A stretch of DNA of 11,058 nt from a bacterium (GTDB lineage Bacteria > Patescibacteriota > Patescibacteriia > 2-12-FULL-60-25): positions 1 through 11,058 of the forward strand of contig JANLIO010000063.1 in assembly GCA_024654265.1 (NCBI GenBank), written 5' to 3'. A program made the translations under genes and the position numbers. The notes under the pieces were generated by a model that did no database searches, was not told the DNA's origin, and saw only the letters and a list, made by a program, of their open reading frames with translations. Positions 1-4,744 of the stretch are shown here, piece after piece (within the stretch, counting starts at the first letter, position 1; the number at the start of each line of letters is the position of its first letter).

Positions 1-1004
1 CCATCACTCACATATCGAAAGTTTAGCGTAACCTCAACAGGCTCGCCTTCAACTTTTCCCTGCAAAGAAGTTTTTGTTTTTCCCGTGCCTTGATCTGCAG
101 ACGCGATCAAACATGTACCATCCTCCGGATGAAGGGAAAAGTGAACATCAAAGAGTCCTTGGCGCGCAAACAAGCTCGCCGCCCGCACAGCCTTTTGAAG
201 TTCGGTTCGTGAAAGAACCGCTTCTGTTTTAAATTCTGTCGGAATAATTTCTTTGTATGGAGGAAATGATCCCTCTATCAATCGAGTGACGAGCTGAGCT
301 GAGCCAAGCGTGGCAACAAGCTGATTCTCCGTAAAGCTCCAACGAACACCTGCTGTTTCACCCATACTATCTGAATATGAAGTCAAAATACGAGAAAGTT
401 CGGCTAAAGCTCGCGCAGGGACAATGAGAGATGCATCGCCAACCATTTCCTGAAGTGGAATTTCCGCTTCAGCCAATCGGTACGAGTCTGTCGCTGCCAA
501 CACAAGAGTCTTCGTTGACTCAGAAAGGACGCACACAACGCCAGTAAGCTCAGGACGCGACTCAGAGGATGAAGCGGCAAACGCGACACGAGAGAGAGCA
601 CCTTTAAGAGCCTCCTCCGGAATCACACACTCTTTATCGCGGACAACCTGAGGAAGCAGAGGGAATTCGCTCGCAGACATTCCCTTGAGCGTTGTTTCCT
701 GCGAACCGGATCGAACTTCTAAACCATCCTCAACGAAAGAGATCTCAACCTTCCCACTTGGGAGAAGTGAAACGAAGTCTAAAAATAATTTCGCCGGCAC
801 CGTGTACTCTCCCTCAGCATCGACCTTTCCACGAACAACAGCACTCATGGCCATTTCTAAATTCGTCGTCGAAAGCTTTAATGCACCGCCTTCTGTTTTA
901 AGAAGAACGTTCTCGAGCACGGGTAGGTTTACGTGCTTTCCGGTTATGCGACTTACCAAGGAAAGTCCTTGGGCTAAATTTTCTTGTGTACAGGCAAACT
1001 TCAT
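1..1004 (-). CDS. dnaN: DNA polymerase III beta subunit (sliding clamp), 3' end cut by window edge
   Basis: The gene starts at ATG 1004 and reads without a stop through 334 codons to the left edge, so roughly the last 35-40 residues of a normal ~370-residue clamp are outside. The product begins MKFACTQENLAQGLSLVSRI, followed by LPVLENVLL and LSTTNLEMAMS, the usual domain I pattern. Domain II carries LAATDSYRLAEAEI, and the domain I/II region has SEFPLLP. The visible C-terminal part reads VEVTLNFRYVSD, matching the start of the last conserved block of domain III. The clamp is a ring-shaped dimer that tethers polymerase III and repair factors to DNA. It lies 183 bp downstream of dnaA on the same strand, the classical pairing. 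No Shine-Dalgarno sequence precedes the ATG, and the DnaA-trio/unwinding region lies immediately upstream, so the dnaN promoter and the origin overlap. Identity is secure from sequence pattern and synteny. Confidence 0.96.
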   Translation of the reverse strand, partial: MKFACTQENLAQGLSLVSRITGKHVNLPVLENVLLKTEGGALKLSTTNLEMAMSAVVRGKVDAEGEYTVPAKLFLDFVSLLPSGKVEISFVEDGLEVRSGSQETTLKGMSASEFPLLPQVVRDKECVIPEEALKGALSRVAFAASSSESRPELTGVVCVLSESTKTLVLAATDSYRLAEAEIPLQEMVGDASLIVPARALAELSRILTSYSDSMGETAGVRWSFTENQLVATLGSAQLVTRLIEGSFPPYKEIIPTEFKTEAVLSRTELQKAVRAASLFARQGLFDVHFSLHPEDGTCLIASADQGTGKTKTSLQGKVEGEPVEVTLNFRYVSD

Positions 1005-1025
1005 ATTAGATTTGTATGTATAAAT

Positions 1026-1044
1026 TAGCAGTAATAGTAGGGGG
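1026..1044 (+). other. DnaA-trio element plus G run (basal unwinding element of oriC)
   Basis: On the plus strand the triplets TAG, CAG, TAA, TAG, TAG run consecutively from 1026 to 1040 and are followed by GGGG (1041-1044). Two abutting DnaA boxes follow (1045-1053 and 1054-1062). On the minus strand this reads box, box, CCCC, CTA, CTA, TTA, CTG, CTA, then A/T-rich sequence. The published DnaA-trio rule is 3'-[G/A]A[T/A]-5' repeated more than three times next to a G/C-rich spacer and a DnaA box. Four of the five triplets fit it exactly; CAG is the exception. The A/T-rich stretch 1005-1025 would be the strand-opening site. Confidence 0.7.
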
Positions 1045-1062
1045 TGTGGATGATGTGGAAGA
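1045..1062 (-). other. Two abutting DnaA boxes next to the unwinding element
   Basis: Read on the minus strand these are TCTTCCACA (1062-1054) followed with no gap by TCATCCACA (1053-1045), 7 of 9 and 8 of 9 matches to TTATCCACA. Both point toward the trio triplets and dnaN, the orientation expected for loading DnaA onto the melting strand. Confidence 0.72.
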
Positions 1063-1118
1063 GTCGTTTTTTAGCATGTTCTACAGGTCTTTTTTATTGA
1101 TTCTGTGCACAGGTACAC

Positions 1119-1148
1119 AGTGGATGAATTGTTCATGGCTGTGGATGA
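1119..1148 (-). other. Two further DnaA boxes in oriC
   Basis: On the minus strand, TCATCCACA (1148-1140, 8 of 9) and TCATCCACT (1127-1119, 7 of 9) have the same orientation as the boxes beside the trio. Their starts are 21 bp apart, about two helical turns, so proteins bound to both would sit on the same face. Confidence 0.6.
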
Positions 1149-1166
1149 AAAAATATTTTTCTAGAT

Positions 1167-1175
1167 TCGTCCACA
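1167..1175 (+). other. Oppositely oriented DnaA box
   Basis: TCGTCCACA on the plus strand matches the consensus at 7 of 9 positions and faces the box at 1140-1148. Between the two lie 18 bp that include the 12-bp A/T palindrome AAAAATATTTTT (1149-1160). Confidence 0.5.
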
Positions 1176-1187
1176 GGAAGCAACAAG

Positions 1188-2579
1188 TTATCCCGACCTT
1201 TCCGCAGAATATAAACGCTCTCGAAGTTCTGCAAGATCACGTTTTAATGCCTCATTCTTTTTTGAGTTTTCATCTATTTTTGAACACGCGTGCATTGCGG
1301 TTGTATGATCGCGTCCGCCAAGATGTTTTCCAATTGCAGGGAAAGAGCATTTTGCTTCTTTGCGAAGAAGATACATCGATATTTGTCGCGGATGCGAGAG
1401 GCGTTGTTCGCGACTTTTCCCAAGGAGTTCTTCAAGAGTAATATCAAAGTAAATCGCAACAAGTTCAAGAAGTCGTTTTGGTGTAATTTTTCTTCGGGGG
1501 ATCGTTGGTGCGTAACTTTGTAGGAGCGTTTGAACAGAATCGAGAGTAGGGCGCGTATTTTTAAATTGGTGATACGCGAGAAGCTTGTTCAGGGCGCCTT
1601 CAAGTTCACGAACATTGGATTGGATTGTTCCGGCAATATAGCGAAGAATCTCGCTTTCAATAGAAATGTTCTGAATATTTGCTTTTGCTTCCAGAATAGC
1701 GACCCGAGTTTCGAAATCCGGGCAGGAAACATCGGCCATCATTCCCCATTCGAAACGTGTTAAGAGTCTACTTTCAAGCGCTTGGATATCTTTTGGTTGT
1801 CTATCCGAAGCAAGAATAATCTGTTTGTTTGCTTGGTGAAGCGCGTTAAATGTGTGAAAAAACTCTTCCTGCGTACTTTCTTTTCCTGAGATAAATTGAA
1901 TATCATCAACAATGAGAACATCTACTGTGCGATATGTGCTTTTAAAATCCTTTGCGCGTCCACTGCGTACGGCATGAATAAATTCATTTATAAAATGTTC
2001 GCACGGGATATAGCGAATTTGAATATCCGGATGATTTTCTTTGATGTGTCCGCCAATCGCGTGAAGGAGATGACTTTTTCCAAGCCCTGATCCGCCAAAG
2101 ATAAAAAGTGGGTTGTAGGAACTTCCCGGTTTTGCGGCAACAGCCATGGATGCTGCGTGCGCAAGCTCGTTCGCTTTTCCGACGACAAAATCATTAAATG
2201 TATATCGTGGGTTAAGGCCATCTTCTTTTTTTGTTGGCTTGTCATCATAATTCGGTTGCTCAAATGATGCCGGTTCAGAATGCGTTTGTATTGAAGGTGC
2301 GGGCTGTTGATTTGAGTTCTGTGTATTTGATCGAACTTCAACCTTGTAGGTTATGTTTCGAATGTTAAGTGATGTTGCGTTTCTGAGCGCACGTACAATG
2401 TCCTGGTGGTATTTTTTTTCAAGCCACGCTTTTGTAAATGTGTTTGGGACGCAGACAATCGCGCTATTTTCTTCAAGTTTTGAAATGAATGTATTTTTAA
2501 ACCACGTCGTAAAGTTCGCTTTTGAAAGCGAGAGTTCAAGTTCTCCAAGGGCGGCTTGCCATGCGTCGTGGGCATTCAT
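1188..2579 (-). CDS. dnaA: Chromosomal replication initiator protein DnaA
   Basis: With the start at ATG 2579 the product has 463 residues, the usual DnaA size. An in-frame ATG at 2597 would add six residues (MRFYIP). The inner start is preferred because MNAHDAW puts the conserved domain I tryptophan at position 7, as in other DnaA proteins; neither start has a clear Shine-Dalgarno. Domain I spans about 1-85 (ELSLSKANFTTWFKNT), then a Gln/Pro/Ser-rich linker to about 125. The AAA+ domain III has NPRYTFNDFVVG, Walker A GGSGLGKS near 162-169, Walker B VLIVDD near 221-226, box VII ESRLLTRFEWG with the arginine finger, and sensor 2 NVRELEGALNKL. Domain IV ends with the DNA-binding signature GKHLGGRDHTTAMHAC at about 417-432. 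ATP-DnaA binds the boxes here and melts oriC. Boxes upstream at 2623-2642 suggest autoregulation. Confidence 0.98.
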   Translation of the reverse strand: MNAHDAWQAALGELELSLSKANFTTWFKNTFISKLEENSAIVCVPNTFTKAWLEKKYHQDIVRALRNATSLNIRNITYKVEVRSNTQNSNQQPAPSIQTHSEPASFEQPNYDDKPTKKEDGLNPRYTFNDFVVGKANELAHAASMAVAAKPGSSYNPLFIFGGSGLGKSHLLHAIGGHIKENHPDIQIRYIPCEHFINEFIHAVRSGRAKDFKSTYRTVDVLIVDDIQFISGKESTQEEFFHTFNALHQANKQIILASDRQPKDIQALESRLLTRFEWGMMADVSCPDFETRVAILEAKANIQNISIESEILRYIAGTIQSNVRELEGALNKLLAYHQFKNTRPTLDSVQTLLQSYAPTIPRRKITPKRLLELVAIYFDITLEELLGKSREQRLSHPRQISMYLLRKEAKCSFPAIGKHLGGRDHTTAMHACSKIDENSKKNEALKRDLAELRERLYSAERSG

Positions 2580-2622
2580 AGGTATGTAAAATCTCATCAG
2601 TCGAGCACAGTATCGTCAATGA

Positions 2623-2642
2623 TGTGGATAACTAGTGGATAG
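2623..2642 (-). promoter_or_regulatory. DnaA-box pair upstream of dnaA
   Basis: On the minus strand TTATCCACA (2631-2623) is a perfect DnaA box. CTATCCACT (2642-2634) is a 7-of-9 match in the same orientation, with starts 11 bp apart, about one helical turn. They lie 44 bp or more upstream of the dnaA start at 2579, in the divergent dnaA/rpmH region. Known parallels use such sites for dnaA autorepression and as the upstream half of a bipartite origin; either role is inferred here. Confidence 0.72.
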
Positions 2643-2655
2643 AATAGCAGAGGAC

Positions 2656-2684
2656 TTGCCAGATATGCGAATATTTGGCATAGT
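2656..2684 (+). promoter_or_regulatory. Candidate rpmH promoter
   Basis: TTGCCA (2656-2661, 5 of 6 to TTGACA) is followed after 17 bp by CATAGT (2679-2684, 4 of 6 to TATAAT). Thirteen bases separate the -10 from the rpmH ATG, so the leader would be only about 6-7 nt. The same geometry is seen upstream of tig. No Shine-Dalgarno precedes rpmH, which agrees with a very short leader. Confidence 0.4.
2657..2680. promoter_or_regulatory. 24-bp near-perfect palindrome in the dnaA/rpmH control region
   Basis: The arms are TGCCAGATAT (2657-2666) and ATATTTGGCA (2671-2680), complementary at 9 of 10 positions; the tenth is a G-U wobble in plus-strand RNA. The centre is GCGA, a GNRA tetraloop if transcribed. 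As DNA it overlaps the candidate rpmH -35, spacer and first bases of the -10, where an operator could act. As RNA it would be a leader hairpin, which would need an earlier transcription start than the candidate promoter gives. The two readings cannot be separated from sequence. Confidence 0.5.
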
Positions 2685-2697
2685 GTCGCATAACGAT

Positions 2698-2859
2698 ATG
2701 CCGAAAAGAACGTACCAACCAAAAAAGCGACGATGCGCCCGCGTGCATGGTTTTCGAGCACGCATGCTTACAAAGCAGGGACAGAACGTCCTCTCGCGCC
2801 GAAGGGCAAAGGGACGGAAAAAAATTGTAGTAAGTGTATTGAAAAAGAAGTCCAAATAG
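2698..2859 (+). CDS. rpmH: 50S ribosomal protein L34
   Basis: The 53-residue product begins MPKRTYQPKKRR and contains RVHGFRARM and NVLSRRRAKGRKK, the complete L34 signature. The frame is open to an upstream ATG at 2635, but the family nearly always begins M-K/P-K/R-T-Y/F-Q-P, so ATG 2698 is chosen. L34 is a very basic small protein of the large ribosomal subunit, bound to 23S rRNA. Two details differ from the common form: a cysteine at position 13 inside the basic run, and an eight-residue tail (SVLKKKSK) after the usual end. No Shine-Dalgarno is visible. It is divergent from dnaA and heads the rpmH-rnpA-yidD series, as in most bacteria. Confidence 0.97.
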   Translation: MPKRTYQPKKRRCARVHGFRARMLTKQGQNVLSRRRAKGRKKIVVSVLKKKSK

Positions 2860-2906
2860 GGCTCTTTTTTCATTTTATTGGGTTTTCTGTTACTCTGGAG
2901 ACACAT

Positions 2907-2920
2907 GCTCTTTAAAGAGC
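2907..2920. repeat. 14-bp perfect palindrome just before rnpA
   Basis: GCTCTTTAAAGAGC is a perfect palindrome ending 7 bp before the rnpA ATG. It occupies most of the place where a Shine-Dalgarno would be, and none is seen. It has no loop, so as RNA it would fold poorly; a protein-binding site is at least as likely. The rest of the 68-bp rpmH-rnpA gap is T-rich (for example 2865-2870), with no convincing intrinsic terminator. Confidence 0.4.
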
Positions 2921-2927
2921 TTGATCT

Positions 2928-3326
2928 ATGTTAACCCGCGAAAACAGACTGACAAAAAAACGAGATTTCTTGATAATGGGGCGCAAGGGGCGGTCTGTTT
3001 TTGGTCAGCTTATGACTTTACGGATTAGATCCGTGCAAGGAGATGAGCAAAAGATAGGGTTTGTGACGCCTGTGAAGACTTTTAAGAAAGCTGTGGATAG
3101 AAATCGGGTAAAAAGGCGTTCAAGACACCTATTTCGGGAGCTATTACCTACGATTCAGGAGGGAATTCATATCTCTGTGTTACTGAAGCCCGGAGTTCTC
3201 ACCGCAACATCAAATGAACTTCGTTTTGAGATTGAACGACTTCTCAAAAGAATACCGGAAGTCCTTTTAAAGCCGGCAACTATTTCGCCACGTGAAAAAA
3301 AGATGAGGGCAAAACGAAAAAAATGA
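2928..3326 (+). CDS. rnpA: Ribonuclease P protein component
   Basis: The 132-residue basic protein starts MLTRENRLTKKRDF, with the conserved R-L-T/K-x-x-x-D-F opening. It has GFVTPVKTFKKAVDRNRVKRRSR at about 44-66, which contains the family's RNR motif (DRNRVKRR) that contacts the RNase P RNA and precursor-tRNA. It is the protein cofactor of the ribozyme that removes 5' leaders from tRNA precursors. The C-terminus has a lysine/arginine tail (KKMRAKRKK) after the fold, slightly beyond the usual 110-120 residues. rnpA follows rpmH by 68 bp, and its stop overlaps the yidD start (ATGA at 3323-3326), indicating translational coupling. The RNA subunit gene (rnpB) is not in the window. Confidence 0.96.
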   Translation: MLTRENRLTKKRDFLIMGRKGRSVFGQLMTLRIRSVQGDEQKIGFVTPVKTFKKAVDRNRVKRRSRHLFRELLPTIQEGIHISVLLKPGVLTATSNELRFEIERLLKRIPEVLLKPATISPREKKMRAKRKK

Positions 3327-3586
3327 AATTGAGTATGAACTGGTTTATTCGAAAGCTTATTCGGTTGTATCAAAAAACCGTGTCTCCAGATCACGGTTTT
3401 TTTTCATTTTTGTTTTCGCGCCCGGTGTGTCGCTATCATCCAACGTGTTCTGAGTACGCGCGAATTTCGTTTACGCGTTTTCATTTTTTTTACGCACTCT
3501 CATTATCCGTACGGAGAATTTTTCGTTGTACGCCTTGGCATGAAGGAGGAGAGGATCCGGTTCCGGAAAAAAAGAACAGATCATAA
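3323..3586 (+). CDS. yidD: Membrane protein insertion efficiency factor YidD
   Basis: The product has 87 residues. It carries the YidD hallmarks: an amphipathic N-terminal helix (FIRKLIRLYQKTVSP), the motif CRYHPTCSEYA at 36-46, an RRIFRC segment with a third cysteine at 69, and PWHEGGEDPVP at 71-81. YidD is a small peripheral inner-membrane protein that assists YidC/Sec-dependent insertion. The start ATG 3323 overlaps the rnpA stop; a second ATG at 3335 is possible and would remove four residues. A GAGGG stretch near 3305-3309 is rather far from the start. In many bacteria yidC follows immediately. Here the next gene is on the opposite strand and begins its 3' end 1 bp away, so the cluster is broken at this point. 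Confidence 0.95.
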   Translation: MKLSMNWFIRKLIRLYQKTVSPDHGFFSFLFSRPVCRYHPTCSEYARISFTRFHFFYALSLSVRRIFRCTPWHEGGEDPVPEKKNRS

Positions 3587-3587
3587 T

Positions 3588-3836
3588 CTACTCAATGTCA
3601 TCCATTGAAACATGATCGGGAATACCGATTATTTTTGTTTTTGCGCCGTGTCCTTTTCTGATTGAAATTTCAGATTTTGAAACACCGAGTGATGATGCAA
3701 GGAGATGAATCAATTCTGTGTTCGCTTTGCCATCATGGGCGGGCGCGGAGATCCGAATTTTCCAAAAGTTCCCCACTTTTCCAACGATTTCAGATGTTTT
3801 TGCATTGGGTATGATCTGAACAGATATTTTTCTCAT
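3588..3836 (-). CDS. DUF167/YggU family protein
   Basis: The 82-residue protein matches the DUF167 (YggU) fold pattern: KISVQIIPNAKTSEIV near the start, then ISAPAHDGKANTELIHLLASSLGV at about 29-52, and SEISIRKGHGAKTKIIGI at about 55-72. The APxxDGKAN block is the family signature. Proteins of this family are about 75-100 residues and their biochemical role is not established. The gene starts 7 bp after the nfo stop on the same strand, so the two probably share a transcript. No Shine-Dalgarno is visible; the start follows a run of seven T residues. Its 3' end converges on yidD with a 1-bp gap and no intrinsic terminator between. Confidence 0.9.
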   Translation of the reverse strand: MRKISVQIIPNAKTSEIVGKVGNFWKIRISAPAHDGKANTELIHLLASSLGVSKSEISIRKGHGAKTKIIGIPDHVSMDDIE

Positions 3837-3843
3837 AAAAAAA

Positions 3844-4668
3844 TTAAATGAGATCTTGAATGCGTTTCAAATCGTCTGGGACACCGTCCGGCTTTGTTTC
3901 CAAATACCAGTCTATCGATTGAAGTGATGGATGCGCAAACAGCGCGCGGAATCCTTCCGCTCCGATTTCTCCCGCGCCGATATGTTCGTGGCGATCACGG
4001 TTTGCGCCGAGCGGAACTTTGGAATCATTCAGGTGACTCATTTTTAATTTGCTGAGTCCAATGGTTGTATCAAATTCCTGAAATGTTTTTTTCACCGCGT
4101 TTGCTGTTCGAAGATCATACCCGGAGGCGAATGCATGTTGCGTATCAAAACAAACTCCAAGATCCGGATTTCCGACGCCCTCGATCATTGTCGCAACCTC
4201 TTCAAACGTGTCGCCTAGGACATTCCCCGCACCAGCGGAAATTTCAATGAGAAGTTCTGTTGTACCAGAATAGCCATCAAGGACATCTCGAATTCCGTCG
4301 ATACAGAGTTGCATCCCTTGCTCTGGAGAGACTTCGCGAGCGCTCCCAGGGTGGAACATGACGTACTTTGCTCTTAATTTTGTGCCTCGCTCAAGCTCTT
4401 CACGAATGATTCGTCCTGTGTTTTTGCGTATTTTCTCAGAATGAGATGCAAAATTGATGTAATACGGAGCATGGATAACCCAGGTATCAAAACCATATTC
4501 TTTGCACGTGTCATGGAATTGGGCGAGGATTTCATCCGTTAGCTTTGGCGCTGGCCCGCCTTGTGGGGAGCGTGAAAACATCTGAAAAACATCACAGCCG
4601 AGTGTGTGAGCATTTTTTGGTGCATTCCATATTCCTCCGGCAATTGATACGTGTGCGCCAAATCGCAT
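3844..4668 (-). CDS. nfo: Endonuclease IV (AP endonuclease, deoxyribonuclease IV)
   Basis: The 274-residue protein has the full endonuclease IV TIM-barrel pattern. Aligning by eye to E. coli Nfo, all nine metal ligands of the trinuclear zinc site are present: His66 (HAPYYIN), His106 (MFHPGS), Glu142 (IEISAGAG), Asp175 and His178 (CFDTQHAFASGYD), His212 (MSHLNDSK), Asp225 and His227 (NRDRHEHIGAGEIG) and Glu257 (LETK). The N-terminus MRFGAHVSIAGG fits the family start, which supports ATG 4668. The enzyme cleaves 5' of abasic sites in base-excision repair and can remove 3' blocking groups. The common Asn after the Glu ligand (IEN) is Ile here. It lies 76 bp downstream of tig and 7 bp before the YggU-like gene on the same strand. 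Confidence 0.96.
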   Translation of the reverse strand: MRFGAHVSIAGGIWNAPKNAHTLGCDVFQMFSRSPQGGPAPKLTDEILAQFHDTCKEYGFDTWVIHAPYYINFASHSEKIRKNTGRIIREELERGTKLRAKYVMFHPGSAREVSPEQGMQLCIDGIRDVLDGYSGTTELLIEISAGAGNVLGDTFEEVATMIEGVGNPDLGVCFDTQHAFASGYDLRTANAVKKTFQEFDTTIGLSKLKMSHLNDSKVPLGANRDRHEHIGAGEIGAEGFRALFAHPSLQSIDWYLETKPDGVPDDLKRIQDLI

Positions 4669-4744
4669 AGTTTGTATTTAAGCTAGGTGATAAGTGAAAC
4701 GACCACGACACGGGCACTATTTCGAATTCAGTTCTTTCTCCAAA

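Larger units (their letters stand above)
1005..1196. other. oriC: Predicted chromosomal replication origin (oriC) between dnaA and dnaN
   Basis: The 183-bp dnaA-dnaN gap contains several 9-mers close to the DnaA box TTATCCACA. They lie at 1045-1053 and 1140-1148 (both TCATCCACA on the minus strand, 8 of 9), 1054-1062 (TCTTCCACA, 7 of 9), 1119-1127 (TCATCCACT, 7 of 9) and 1167-1175 (opposite orientation, 7 of 9). A weak one overlaps the dnaA stop at 1188-1196. The cluster ends at a C/G run, DnaA-trio-like triplets and A/T-rich DNA next to the dnaN start. This is the same order as in the dnaA-dnaN part of Bacillus subtilis oriC. The region also holds a 10-bp palindrome CTGTGCACAG at 1103-1112. 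The gene context (rpmH, dnaA, dnaN) independently points to an origin. Function is inferred. Confidence 0.82.

Noticed and set aside
685..1023. Plus-strand open frame of 112 codons opposite dnaN
   Set aside because: The minus strand here encodes conserved clamp sequence without interruption; the opposite frame is low-complexity Ser/Thr/Phe text typical of antisense reading.
1016..1441. Plus-strand open frame of 141 codons across the dnaA 3' end and the dnaA-dnaN gap
   Set aside because: It is a shadow: it runs antisense through dnaA domain IV and the origin, and its translation has no family-like pattern.
2635..2697. N-terminal extension of L34 from ATG 2635
   Set aside because: The added 21 residues do not resemble L34, and they would cross the palindrome and the candidate promoter. 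The conserved MPKRTYQP start at 2698 is decisive.
2845..2871. Possible terminator after rpmH (AAAAAGA paired with TCTTTTT)
   Set aside because: The stem is only A/T with one G-C pair and overlaps the rpmH stop region; it would be too weak, and rnpA follows at once on the same strand.
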